DNA of 39,826 nucleotides, taken from assembly GCA_021806135.1 (NCBI GenBank), contig JAJZYB010000016.1, positions 1 through 39,826 of the forward strand. The letters are read 5' to 3'. The translations under genes and the position numbers were made by a program. This DNA comes from Thermoplasmata archaeon. GTDB lineage: Archaea > Thermoplasmatota > Thermoplasmata > Lutacidiplasmatales > UBA184. Shown here piece by piece: positions 24,547 through 32,247 of the stretch (the first letter of the stretch is position 1; each line of letters opens with the position of its first letter). The notes beneath the pieces are model-generated. The model searched no databases, had not been told where the DNA came from, and saw only the letters and a list, made by a program, of their open reading frames with translations.

Positions 24547-25328
24547 GGGATGGGCTCCTCGACCAGGGGAAGGACGAAGCCGGGGCCGGCCAACGCGAGG
24601 TCCAGGGAACCCCCCCGGGGATCGCACCCGGACGGCAGGGGCACCGGGAAGGTCTGGTCCAGCGCACCGCCGGGCGGGACGTTCAGGCTGGGGAGGGTCT
24701 GAGCGGCGCAGGCCACCCCTCCCGCCTGGACCACCGTGGCCACCATCGTCCCGGTCTCGTCCCAGGAAGAGTGGTTGTGGTAGCTCACCGCCACTTCCAG
24801 CGTTGTGGTGCTGGCCGTGGGGGTCACGGAGAGGCCGTAGAAAGGGGCCCCCCAACTGACGTTCCCGGCCAGGAGGAGATGGAACTGGAACGTGAGCGCA
24901 TACGAGGCATTCACCCAGACCTCCCGGCTCAAGGTGGCATCTTGGGAGAGAAGGTCCAGGGCACGGCTGGAGGCGGAGGTGTTGACCGGCAGGACCAGCT
25001 GAAGGGTCCCGGTGCCTCCGGCAGCGAGGGTTTGCGGAGCCTCGGTGAGATGGACGAGCGCTCCGCCCGGGTACCAGAGGCTCGCGGAGATCACCACGTC
25101 CGAGAGCGGGTAGAGCCCGGGGTTCGACAGATTCTGGGTGAGGGTCAGGACGAGGCCCTGGACCCCGGCCGTGGGCCCATCGCTCCACCGTGTCCCGGGG
25201 GTCCCGGAGGGGGAGATCTCGGAGACGGAGTACGCCACGGTGGCGAGGAAGATCAGCGCTGCCACCAGGACGAGCGTCGACAGGACCAGGAGCGCCCGGG
25301 AGAGCCGCCGGAGCGGGGGAGATCTCAT
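24543..25328 (-). CDS. Membrane-anchored extracytoplasmic protein, function unknown
   Basis: This 261-residue protein has one N-terminal hydrophobic helix (ALLVLSTLVLVAALIFLATV, about residues 12-31) after Arg-rich residues, then an outer domain with beta-sandwich-like repeats such as LTLTQNLSNPGLYPLSDVVI and LEVAVSYHNHSS. This resembles immunoglobulin-like or adhesin modules with tandem halves. Several N-x-S/T sequons are present. Its start overlaps the stop of the thioesterase gene (ATGA), and its stop overlaps the next membrane protein, giving a tightly coupled three-gene set. No named domain is recognised. Confidence 0.72.
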   Translation of the reverse strand: MRSPPLRRLSRALLVLSTLVLVAALIFLATVAYSVSEISPSGTPGTRWSDGPTAGVQGLVLTLTQNLSNPGLYPLSDVVISASLWYPGGALVHLTEAPQTLAAGGTGTLQLVLPVNTSASSRALDLLSQDATLSREVWVNASYALTFQFHLLLAGNVSWGAPFYGLSVTPTASTTTLEVAVSYHNHSSWDETGTMVATVVQAGGVACAAQTLPSLNVPPGGALDQTFPVPLPSGCDPRGGSLDLALAGPGFVLPLVEEPIP

Positions 25329-25849
25329 CGGCGCCGTCGCGGGGGGGGTGGACGGCGGGTCCGTGCCACCGCGGCCGGGGGGGAGGGAGGGATCTCCGTC
25401 TTCTTCCAGATGTACCAGGTCCCCCGACCGCTTCCCAGCAGCCGGCCCTCCTCGTCATGGATCCGGCCGTCCGCGAAGGCGATGTGCCTCCCCCGGCGCG
25501 TCACCGTGCCCTGGGAGGTGAGGACCTGCCCCAAGCGGGCGGGTCGAAGGAAATCCACGTAGAGGCTCGTGGTGGCGGTGATCTCATCGCTCGCCAGGGT
25601 CTGGAGCACCGCGGCGCCCAAGGCCGTGTCCAACAGCGTGCAGTAGACCCCCCCATGGACCACCCGGTTCAGGTTCAGGTGGTGGTGCTCGATCCGGCCG
25701 CTCACGGTGATGATCCCTTCCCGGCTCCGGTGGGTGTCGAGCCGGAACCCGATGGAATTATGGAATCCGATAAGGTGGGCCACTTCTCCCCAATCGGCGG
25801 GAAGGGGAGCCGGCCGGGGCTCCTGGGGAGAGGGGCGCCTGGACCTCAT
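25325..25849 (-). CDS. Hotdog-fold thioesterase (PaaI/YdiI-like)
   Basis: This 174-residue protein has the hotdog motif HHHLNLNRVVHGGVYCTLLD, in which HGG-x3-LLD is the family signature, then ALGAAVLQ, ATTSLYVDFLRPARLGQ and a last strand GRHIAFADGRIHDEEG. Members hydrolyse acyl-CoA or aryl-CoA thioesters in the cytoplasm. The Arg/Pro-rich C-terminus is unusual and may be disordered. A TATA (25876-25883) about 31 nt before the ATG predicts a leaderless transcript. The PaaA-like and enoyl-CoA hydratase genes lie upstream on the same strand, so it may clear CoA esters from that chemistry. It is also coupled to two envelope proteins of unrelated type. Confidence 0.86.
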   Translation of the reverse strand: MRSRRPSPQEPRPAPLPADWGEVAHLIGFHNSIGFRLDTHRSREGIITVSGRIEHHHLNLNRVVHGGVYCTLLDTALGAAVLQTLASDEITATTSLYVDFLRPARLGQVLTSQGTVTRRGRHIAFADGRIHDEEGRLLGSGRGTWYIWKKTEIPPSPPAAVARTRRPPPPRRRR

Positions 25850-25875
25850 GCCTTCGAAAGGGTCGCCCTGGCCCC

Positions 25876-25883
25876 GATAAACC
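25876..25883 (-). promoter_or_regulatory. TATA box for the thioesterase operon
   Basis: GGTTTATC on the minus strand, about 31 nt upstream of the ATG at 25849. Confidence 0.6.
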
Positions 25884-26017
25884 TTTGTCTCCCCCCTCCT
25901 CCCGGGTCCCCCGCCGACAGCAGGCCCAACGCCACGGGATCGGTCGTCAAGGGTCGTGGCGCCACTACCGGTCCCGGCCGGGGGAATGGGCTTCCCACAC
26001 ACCGGACGGGAAGAGGT

Positions 26018-26860
26018 CTAAAGGATCCGCCGGTGCCACTCAGGGTCGGGGGCGTTCAGGCCGATGCCCTCGAGCAGCGGATTGATCTCCGCGATGAACC
26101 GGCTGCGGGCCTCCTCGTTGGTCCAGCGCTTGATCCCCCAGGCGATGGCCATCTCGCTGGTCCGGGAATGGGAATGGCCGAACATGTCGAGCGAGCGGGG
26201 GTACCACTTGTCGACGGCGGCCTGGGCCTCCTCGCGGTTCCCGCAGTACGCCGGGCCCTCCCGGACCATCCGGCGCAGGACGTTGTAGCCGAAGTTCAGG
26301 TGCAGCTGCTCCTCGCTCAGCATGAGCGGCATGGCCCGGGCCAGGGGCCCGTAGGCGCACTCCTGGAACGCCCGGAGCTGGTAGACGCCGACCCGGTCCA
26401 CCAGGCAGGTGAAGGCCCCCACGTCGGCCCAGGAGTCGAAGGGGATGTTGAACGCGTCGAGCTTGTGGTGCCCTTCCTGGGTCCGCAAGAGCCCGTCGAT
26501 GCGGGACTGGCCCTCGGCGCCGAAGTCCCGGAGGATCCGGCAGGCCTGGAGGCCATGCCGTGCCTCGTCGGCCACGATCCGGGCCTGGATCCAGCGATCC
26601 TCGAGGGTGGGGGCGGAGTCCAGCCACGGGCGATGCTGCTGGATGGAGGCGAACTCCGTGTCCGCCTGGACCACGAGCAGGCGCATGATGAGGTCGCGCA
26701 TCTCGGGAGGGATCTCCTCCGCGGTCTCGAACTTCCGTACGCCCGCGTCGTTCCCCCAGAGGACCTCGCGCACGGGGACCACGGTGCCCCCTTCCTTCAG
26801 GCTCTTGTGGGCCCCCGGGGCCGGGGGGGCCGCGGGAGCGGCTGGAGCCTGCTCGACCAT
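26018..26860 (-). CDS. PaaA-like diiron protein (phenylacetic acid catabolic family)
   Basis: This 280-residue protein of the PaaA/PaaC family has a ferritin-like four-helix bundle. Iron ligands can be read as Glu in ADTEFASIQQHRPW, the DEARHG pair in ARIVADEARHGLQACRIL, Glu in FQECAYGPLARAM, and EEQLHLNFGY. In bacteria PaaA is the catalytic subunit that epoxidises phenylacetyl-CoA, with PaaB, PaaC, PaaD and PaaE. None of those partners is present here. The full ligand set suggests an active oxygenase with another substrate or electron donor, perhaps an acyl-CoA. The gene lies 14 nt after an enoyl-CoA hydratase gene on the same strand. The N-terminus is Ala/Pro rich and not conserved. Confidence 0.8.
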   Translation of the reverse strand: MVEQAPAAPAAPPAPGAHKSLKEGGTVVPVREVLWGNDAGVRKFETAEEIPPEMRDLIMRLLVVQADTEFASIQQHRPWLDSAPTLEDRWIQARIVADEARHGLQACRILRDFGAEGQSRIDGLLRTQEGHHKLDAFNIPFDSWADVGAFTCLVDRVGVYQLRAFQECAYGPLARAMPLMLSEEQLHLNFGYNVLRRMVREGPAYCGNREEAQAAVDKWYPRSLDMFGHSHSRTSEMAIAWGIKRWTNEEARSRFIAEINPLLEGIGLNAPDPEWHRRIL

Positions 26861-26874
26861 GGACCGGGTCTCCC

Positions 26875-27660
26875 TCAGTTCCCCGCGAAGACGGGCTTGC
26901 GCTTCTCCGCGAAGGCGCTCAGGCCCTCCTTCGCGTCCTTGGTGACGAAGAGGCGGTTCTGGAGCTCCCGTTCCAGGGCGAGCCCCTGGGAGATGGGGGC
27001 CTCCAGGCCCTCCTGGACCGAGCGCTTGATGAGCCCGATGGCCCGGACCGGTCCGTTCGCCAGCGCCTCGGCGTACTTCCTCCATTCGGACTCGAAGCTA
27101 TCGGCCGGGGCGAGGTAGTTCACCAGCCCCACCCGGAGCGCCTCCTGGGGGCTCAGCCGTCGGCCGGTGATCATCATGTCGAGGGCCATGGACTTGTTGA
27201 TGAGGCGGGGCAGGCGCTGGGTCCCGCCGGTCCCGGGAAGCACTCCGAGGGTGACCTCGGGAAGCCCGATCTGGAGCTTCGGGTCGTCGATCATGAACCG
27301 TACGTCGGTGGCCAAGGCGATCTCGAGGCCGCCCCCGACGCAATGGCCGTTGATGGCGGAGATGAAGACCTTGGGAGTGGATTCCATCCGGCTCAAAGCC
27401 TCCTGGCAGAACAGGCAGAACATGGCCTTGTAGTCCGGGTCCGAGGCGCGGAGCATCTCGATGTCGGCGCCGGCGCTGAAGAAGTTCTGTACGCTGGAGG
27501 TCAGGACCGCCACCCGGATGCCCTCGTCGAACCGGACCGCTTCCACGGCCTGGTTGAATTCCTGCATCATCTCGTAGTTGTAGGTGTTCGCCTTCGGCTT
27601 GTTGAACCGGATGATCCCGATCTTCCCCTCCTTCACGAGGGTCACGTGCTTCCCTTCCAT
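26875..27660 (-). CDS. Enoyl-CoA hydratase/isomerase family protein
   Basis: This 261-residue crotonase-fold protein shows both oxyanion-hole segments: FFSAGADIEML and NGHCVGGGLEIAL. The first catalytic Glu is in LPEVTLGVLPGTGGTQRLPR. The second, at the position of Glu 164 in the rat enzyme, is Asp (SMALDMMITG), so the hydration chemistry may be modified, or the protein may be an isomerase or ring hydrolase such as those of phenylacetate or benzoate pathways. It begins a two-gene unit with the PaaA-like protein. The ATG at 27660 has a TATA (27694-27701) about 37 nt upstream. Confidence 0.87.
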   Translation of the reverse strand: MEGKHVTLVKEGKIGIIRFNKPKANTYNYEMMQEFNQAVEAVRFDEGIRVAVLTSSVQNFFSAGADIEMLRASDPDYKAMFCLFCQEALSRMESTPKVFISAINGHCVGGGLEIALATDVRFMIDDPKLQIGLPEVTLGVLPGTGGTQRLPRLINKSMALDMMITGRRLSPQEALRVGLVNYLAPADSFESEWRKYAEALANGPVRAIGLIKRSVQEGLEAPISQGLALERELQNRLFVTKDAKEGLSAFAEKRKPVFAGN

Positions 27661-27693
27661 GGCCTGGCCCAGGGTTGCCCAGGGAGGAGGGCA

Positions 27694-27701
27694 GGATAAA
27701 G
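27694..27701 (-). promoter_or_regulatory. TATA box for the hydratase-PaaA unit
   Basis: CTTTATCC on the minus strand, about 37 nt upstream of the ATG at 27660. Confidence 0.55.
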
Positions 27702-27804
27702 TTGCTCCCCTCCGCGAAGATGGTACCCCGTACCCCTTCGTTCCATGGGATATAGACAGGGCAGGCACGTCCCTAAGGAACCCAGCCACGGCACCAAGGG
27801 TGGC

Positions 27805-27811
27805 AAAATAG
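27805..27811 (+). promoter_or_regulatory. TATA-like element for the zinc-ribbon gene
   Basis: AAAATAG lies about 30 nt upstream of the GTG at 27839, the leaderless spacing. Another TATA-like GGATATAG at 27748-27755 has no assigned gene. Confidence 0.5.
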
Positions 27812-27838
27812 ATAGGTCGCAACGATCCTCGATTACTC

Positions 27839-28225
27839 GTGGCCGGTGTCCTCTGCCCATCCTGCGGCGAACTGAACAGAGAGGGCGCCACCGTTTGCAT
27901 CCGCTGTGAGAAGGTTCTGCCCGGTTTCGCTCCCTTTCATTCTCCGTATGTTGACCACCCCCCCGTGGGAATCCAAGTGCCGGAGATGACCTGGCGCCCC
28001 CCCTGGTTGACCAACGGAGTGATCCTCGCGATCGTAGGGGGGGTTCTCCTCTTCGCCGGGTACATGACGGACCTGGTGAGGATCACCCTATTGACCAACT
28101 TGGTCAGTCTGGACCTCCAACAGCTCTTGGCCGAGCTCTCGGATGGTATGCTGGGGTTCGGTTTCCTCTTCGTGGTGCTCGGATGGGTCTCCCAGGAGGC
28201 CAGCCGGACCGGCACACCACCCTGA
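27839..28225 (+). CDS. Zinc-ribbon membrane protein, function unknown
   Basis: This 128-residue protein starts with a zinc ribbon (LCPSCGELNREGATVCIRCEK, Cys pairs at about residues 6/9 and 20/23). This is followed by a 30-residue linker and two hydrophobic helices (GVILAIVGGVLLFAGYM and MLGFGFLFVVLGWV). Such small zinc-ribbon membrane proteins are common in archaea and of unknown role. The GTG start is chosen for the TATA-like AAAATAG 30 nt upstream, and the first Cys pair follows directly. A very stable hairpin follows its stop at 28235-28265, between it and the convergent rpiA gene. Confidence 0.78.
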   Translation: MAGVLCPSCGELNREGATVCIRCEKVLPGFAPFHSPYVDHPPVGIQVPEMTWRPPWLTNGVILAIVGGVLLFAGYMTDLVRITLLTNLVSLDLQQLLAELSDGMLGFGFLFVVLGWVSQEASRTGTPP

Positions 28226-28234
28226 CCCCGGGGG

Positions 28235-28265
28235 ACCCATCCCGGCTTTGCCGGTTTGGATGGGT
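28235..28265. terminator. Strong hairpin between two convergent genes
   Basis: ACCCATCC (28235-28242) pairs with GGATGGGT (28258-28265). Stacked inside, CGGC (28243-28246) pairs with GCCG (28250-28253) around a TTT loop, with a bulged GTTT on one side. It begins 10 nt after the stop of the zinc-ribbon gene and 42 nt from the stop of the convergent rpiA, so it could end both transcripts. Confidence 0.55.
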
Positions 28266-28306
28266 AGCGCTTCCGAGCCCGAGCCGGGGTCGGCGCCGAT
28301 GCGAGA

Positions 28307-29008
28307 TCAGGAGCGGGCCAGTTCTTCCACCCGCCCAGGGGCTCCCGCGACGAGGACCCGGGTCGCCATGCCGAGGAAGAAGCCGGTCTCCACCACGCCG
28401 GGGATGGCGTGGAGCGCCCGGTCCAGTTCCCGCGCGTCGAAGGGCTTGGCGGGCAGCGGGGCGTCCAGGATCACGTTCCCGTTGTCCGTCCGGAAGGGCT
28501 GGGAGCTGCCGGGACGCGATCGGACCACGGAGGGAAGGCCCAGGGCCTCCATCCTCCTCTGGACGAAGGGCCGGGCGAAGGGGACGACCTCCACGGGCAG
28601 CGGATGACGCGCTCCCAGTCGGGGGACCCGCTTGGTCGCGTCGACCAGGATGAGGAGCTCCCGGCTCATCCGGGCCAGGATCTTCTCCCGGAAAAGGGCC
28701 CCGCCCCCCCCCTTGATGAGGTCCAGCGCCGGGTCCACTTCGTCCGCCCCGTCGAGCATCAGCGCGAACTCCTGGACCTCCTCCAGGGAGGTCAAGGGGA
28801 GGGACAGCTGCCGGCAGACCTCTTCCACTCCCCGGCTCGCCACGACGAGGCGAGGGGGAGGGGAGGTGGCGAAGCGCTGGGCCAGGGCCCGGGCGACCCA
28901 GAGGACCGTGGACCCGCTACCGAGAGCGAGAGGCTGGTTCGGGTCCACCTCCCGGACCGCCGCCTCGGCGACCTCCCGTTTCGACGCTTCCTGGGCTTCG
29001 ATCCCCAT
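28307..29008 (-). CDS. rpiA: Ribose-5-phosphate isomerase A
   Basis: This 233-residue protein has the RpiA signatures: LALGSGSTVLWVARAL (substrate loop GSGST), ASRGVEEVC, LMLDGADEVDPAL (catalytic Asp and Glu), LIKGGGGALFREKILAR and DATKRVPRLG. It interconverts ribose 5-phosphate and ribulose 5-phosphate. The start is ATG 29008 because a TATA (29037-29042) lies about 31 nt upstream, the leaderless spacing. A longer frame adds ten residues and runs towards the TATA. Together with the aldolase at 17896-18543 it belongs to the non-oxidative sugar-phosphate set. The neighbouring ROK kinase on the same strand ends 49 nt before this start. Confidence 0.93.
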   Translation of the reverse strand: MGIEAQEASKREVAEAAVREVDPNQPLALGSGSTVLWVARALAQRFATSPPPRLVVASRGVEEVCRQLSLPLTSLEEVQEFALMLDGADEVDPALDLIKGGGGALFREKILARMSRELLILVDATKRVPRLGARHPLPVEVVPFARPFVQRRMEALGLPSVVRSRPGSSQPFRTDNGNVILDAPLPAKPFDARELDRALHAIPGVVETGFFLGMATRVLVAGAPGRVEELARS

Positions 29009-29036
29009 CGACCCGAAGGGAGAGCCGCGCCCAGCC

Positions 29037-29042
29037 AATAAA
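29037..29042 (-). promoter_or_regulatory. TATA element for rpiA
   Basis: TTTATT on the minus strand, about 31 nt upstream of the ATG at 29008. It lies between the ROK gene stop and the rpiA start, so rpiA can be transcribed on its own. Confidence 0.55.
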
Positions 29043-29056
29043 GGACCGGACCGCCA

Positions 29057-29989
29057 CTACGGCTGGGCCAGCGACCAGGCTCCGTAGGCCATCCGGTGGG
29101 GGAACGGTCGGGCCCGCAGGAGACGGGCCCGACCCCTCAACGGATGGATCAGCCCCTCCTTCCAGGCCCTCTCGGTGGCCCGGAAGTAGCCGGGAGCTCC
29201 CCGGAAAAGGTGTCCCTCCACGAGCACGGTGCCCACGCCCGTGGCATTGGCGAGCGAGGCGAGCGTCCGCCCCAGGACCCGTCCCGCCTCGTCCCGGAGG
29301 CCGCGGGCGATCCGCTGGCCGCGCTCGGCGAGGAGGAGCACCTCCCGGGCGGTCCACGGCGGGGGCGCTCCGCCTCCAGGGAGAGCCGGACGGGGCATCA
29401 GTTCCTCGGCCCTTCGGGCGAGGCCCACGCCCCCGGCCGTGGCTTCCAGACAACCTTGGAGGCCGCAACCACAGGTCCGGTCCGGGGGACCGACGTAGAC
29501 ATGCCCCACTTCGCCCGCCGAACCGAAGGAACCCTGGTAGACCCGGCCGGAGAGGACCCATCCCCCTCCGATCCCGGTCCCCAGGATGACGTAGAGGAAA
29601 TCCCCCCCGGGCCGGCGGACGCGCTCCACTTCGGCCCCGGCGTTGGCGTCGTTGACCACCTGGACCGGGAGCCCGAGCAACCGCTCCAGCCAAGGACGGA
29701 GCGGCCGGTCCAGCAGCGCCGGCAGGTTCGGGGCCATACGCACGATGGCGCCCGGGCCCTGGAGCACCGCCGCCACGGAGAAGCCGCAGACCTCGGGGGG
29801 CCGGTCCCGGGAGCCCTTTCGAAACTGACCCTGGAGGTCCCGGACCAACGATGCCAGGCTATCGGCGGATCGGGCGGCGGGAAGGGGTGCGGTCCGATAG
29901 CGCCGGATCCGGCCCCTCCCGTCGATCTCAACGGCATCGAGCTTCGTCCCCCCCAGGTCGAATCCCCACCCCGGGCGGAAGCGATGCAT
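29057..29989 (-). CDS. ROK family sugar kinase
   Basis: This protein of about 310 residues has GWGFDLGGTKLDAVEID (ATP phosphate loop), VQVVNDANAGAEVE (catalytic Asp), YVILGTGIGGGWVLSG and the ROK zinc motif GEVGHVYVG...CGCGLQGCLEA (a His then three Cys). This fits an ATP-dependent hexokinase/glucokinase or N-acetylhexosamine kinase; the exact sugar is not evident. I chose ATG 29989, which places the family start a few residues before the first motif. An ATG at 30037 would add 16 residues that are not typical. AATAGGG-type sequence near 30075 is a weak promoter candidate. It sits just upstream of rpiA, consistent with sugar-phosphate metabolism. Confidence 0.86.
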   Translation of the reverse strand: MHRFRPGWGFDLGGTKLDAVEIDGRGRIRRYRTAPLPAARSADSLASLVRDLQGQFRKGSRDRPPEVCGFSVAAVLQGPGAIVRMAPNLPALLDRPLRPWLERLLGLPVQVVNDANAGAEVERVRRPGGDFLYVILGTGIGGGWVLSGRVYQGSFGSAGEVGHVYVGPPDRTCGCGLQGCLEATAGGVGLARRAEELMPRPALPGGGAPPPWTAREVLLLAERGQRIARGLRDEAGRVLGRTLASLANATGVGTVLVEGHLFRGAPGYFRATERAWKEGLIHPLRGRARLLRARPFPHRMAYGAWSLAQP

Positions 29990-30323
29990 GGATCGCAATG
30001 GGTAGCGGGTGGGGGAGAAAAGGTCACCCTTGCCCATCCTCGGCCCGCCGGGAATGGCTCCCCAGCGTAGGGTACCCTATTCTACCAGGCCACCGCGCGG
30101 TGGAGTTGGGCCGGGAACGTCGATCGGCGCCGGTCTCCGCGGCCCTTTGCCTCGCCCCTCGCGACGAGCAGCCCGGTCCGGACCCGCTCTTGGGACGACG
30201 TCCGGTAGGCCTCGCCGACCGGCGGGGGATGGGGTCTGCCGCTGAACCGGGAAGCCCGGGCATCGGTATCCACCGCTCCCGCCCTCGTTCGCTCCGTCCG
30301 GGGACGGCCTCGTTCCCCCGTTA

Positions 30324-30989
30324 CTACGGTCCGCCCTTCCGGTTCGTGGGGCGCGCAGTCGGGTCCCCGTCCTTCCGTGGCCCCAGGCTCCGGAGGACCT
30401 CGTCATGGTCCCAGACGACCCCCACGGTGTCGGCCAGGTTGCGCAGGGTGGCCTCGTGGATCGATGGGTTCGTCCCCGCCGTCGCGTCCCGGACCAGGAC
30501 CACCGAGAGACCACGGGAAAAGGCGTCGACCGCCGTGGCGCTCACACAGACGTGGGAGAGTATCCCGGTCGTCACCAGCGTGCGGACGCCGGACCGGGCC
30601 AACCGCTCGCCCAGGTCCGTCTCGAAGAAACCGGAGTAGCGGTGCTTGTACACCACCTCCTCCCCTTCCAAGGGAGCCAGTTCGGGAACGATGGCCGTGG
30701 CCGGGGAGGAGGGGGTGAAGATCGGATCGCTCCGCCCGAGGTACGCCTTGGGGAGGATCCCCGGTAGCCGTCCGGGGTAGTCGGACCCATCCTCCCGATA
30801 CCGGAAGGCGGTGAAATAGCGGGGAAGTCCCCGTTCCCGGAACTCCTGCAGGAGACGGCGGACCACGGGGACCACCGCCGACCCACCGGAAACGCGCCTC
30901 CCCATCCGCGCATAGGCCCCGTCCTCCGACAGGAACCCCTGTTGCATATCGACCACCAGGAGGGCCGGACGGTCCAGAACCGCCTGCAC
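30324..30989 (-). CDS. Isochorismatase-fold cysteine hydrolase, copy 1
   Basis: This protein of about 221 residues has the Asp-Lys-Cys triad of the family: LLVVDMQQGF (Asp 14), VVYKHRYSGFF (Lys 115) and TTGILSHVCVSATAVDAF (Cys 148, after a probable cis-peptide region). Members hydrolyse amides, such as nicotinamide or carbamoyl compounds, or enol ethers. I place the start at GTG 30989, which is about 27 nt from the TATA shared with the divergent CoA-transferase gene. An ATG at 31013 would overlap that TATA and adds eight residues. It is transcribed away from the catabolic operon but shares its promoter region, so it may serve the same pathway. Confidence 0.82.
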   Translation of the reverse strand: MQAVLDRPALLVVDMQQGFLSEDGAYARMGRRVSGGSAVVPVVRRLLQEFRERGLPRYFTAFRYREDGSDYPGRLPGILPKAYLGRSDPIFTPSSPATAIVPELAPLEGEEVVYKHRYSGFFETDLGERLARSGVRTLVTTGILSHVCVSATAVDAFSRGLSVVLVRDATAGTNPSIHEATLRNLADTVGVVWDHDEVLRSLGPRKDGDPTARPTNRKGGP

Positions 30990-31010
30990 GCTTCTCGGAA
31001 GGCGATGAAG

Positions 31011-31020
31011 CATTTAAGGG
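31011..31020. promoter_or_regulatory. Shared divergent TATA element
   Basis: CATTTAAGGG contains TTTAAG, which reads CTTAAA on the other strand. It is about 30 nt upstream of the ATG at 31045 (plus) and about 27 nt upstream of the GTG at 30989 (minus), so one element can serve two leaderless transcripts. Confidence 0.6.
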
Positions 31021-31044
31021 ACCGAGCGTTGGCGGGGCGTTCTC

Positions 31045-32247
31045 ATGGTACCACCGGCCGGCCCTCTCAGCGGACTCCGAGTGGTGGAGGTCGCCCAGGG
31101 GATCGCCGGCCCCTTCTTCGCCATGGTCCTCGGGGACTTGGGCGCGGACGTGGTCAAGGTGGAGATCCCGAAGGTGGGGGACCTCGCCCGGGGGTGGGGA
31201 CCGCCCTTCTCCTCCCCCCGGAACTCCGCCTACTTCCTCTCGGTGAACCGGAACAAGCGCTCCATCGAGCTGGACCTGAAGAGTCCGGAGGGGGTAAAGC
31301 ACCTCCGTCGCTTGCTCGAGAGCGCCGACATCCTGGTGGAGAACTTCCGCCCCGGCACCCTGGAGGACCTAGGCTTCGGTCCCGCCGTGCTCGCCTCGAT
31401 CAATCCTCGGCTCCTTCGGGTCTCGATCACCGGCTACGGACCCGGTGGCCCTTCCCGGAACGACCCTTCGTTCGATCTCATCGCCCAGGCCCGCTCCGGT
31501 CTCATGAGCGTCACCGGCACTTCCGATGGTCAACCCATCCGGGTGGGGATCGCGCTCTTCGACCTGGCCGCCGGCCTGTATGCGGTCATTGGGGCCTTGA
31601 CCGAGCTCCGGGAACGGGAGGCGGGCCGCCCTTTCCGCGCGGTCGAGGTCAACCTCCTCGATACCTCCGTCTCCATGCTCACCCACTGGCTCCCGATCCT
31701 TAGCCTCGAGGGACGCGTCCCGGGCCCGAGCGGGACCGCCCACCCCCTCATCGTGCCGTACCAGGTCCTCCCCACCCAGGACGGCTTCGTCGCCCTGGGG
31801 GTGTCCACGGACATCCTCTGGCACCGGTTCTGCGAGGTCCTGGGCCTTCGGGAGATGGAGAAGGACCCCCGGTTCGTGACCAATGCGGCCCGGGTGGCGC
31901 ACCGTCAGGAGGTCCTGGACCGGATCCTGCCCATCCTTCGCTCCTGGTCCACCCAGCGGGCGGTGGAGGAGCTCAACCGGGGCGGTGTCCCCTGCGGCCC
32001 GCTCTCCCGCATCGAGGACCTCCCCCAGGACCCGCAGATCGAGTTCAACCACTCCATCCTGACCGTTCCCGCCCCGGGGGGACGGTCGGTCCTCGTGGGG
32101 GGGTCCCCGCTGGCCTCCCTCCTTCCCGATGGAGGTCCGGTGGCCCGCCGCCCGCCCCCGGACCTGGGGGAACACACCGAGGAGATCCTTGAGGAGCTGG
32201 GGGGTTCTTCTTCGAGCGGGCAACCCCCCAGGGAGGGGATCTCATGA
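31045..32247 (+). CDS. Family III CoA-transferase (CaiB/BaiF)
   Basis: This 400-residue protein starts PLSGLRVVEVAQGIAGPFFA, then LGADVVKVEIPKVGDLAR, SVNRNKRSIELDLKSPEG and VENFRPGTLEDLG. The nucleophilic Asp is 144 in PSFDLIAQARSG. The family moves CoA between carboxylic acids, for example succinyl-CoA with mesaconate, itaconate, crotonobetaine or an aromatic acid. The substrate is not readable. It is the first gene after the shared TATA, probably leaderless. Its stop overlaps the next start (ATGA), so it is coupled to the amidohydrolase. In this catabolic neighbourhood it probably activates an acid or moves CoA from a product. Confidence 0.9.
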   Translation: MVPPAGPLSGLRVVEVAQGIAGPFFAMVLGDLGADVVKVEIPKVGDLARGWGPPFSSPRNSAYFLSVNRNKRSIELDLKSPEGVKHLRRLLESADILVENFRPGTLEDLGFGPAVLASINPRLLRVSITGYGPGGPSRNDPSFDLIAQARSGLMSVTGTSDGQPIRVGIALFDLAAGLYAVIGALTELREREAGRPFRAVEVNLLDTSVSMLTHWLPILSLEGRVPGPSGTAHPLIVPYQVLPTQDGFVALGVSTDILWHRFCEVLGLREMEKDPRFVTNAARVAHRQEVLDRILPILRSWSTQRAVEELNRGGVPCGPLSRIEDLPQDPQIEFNHSILTVPAPGGRSVLVGGSPLASLLPDGGPVARRPPPDLGEHTEEILEELGGSSSSGQPPREGIS

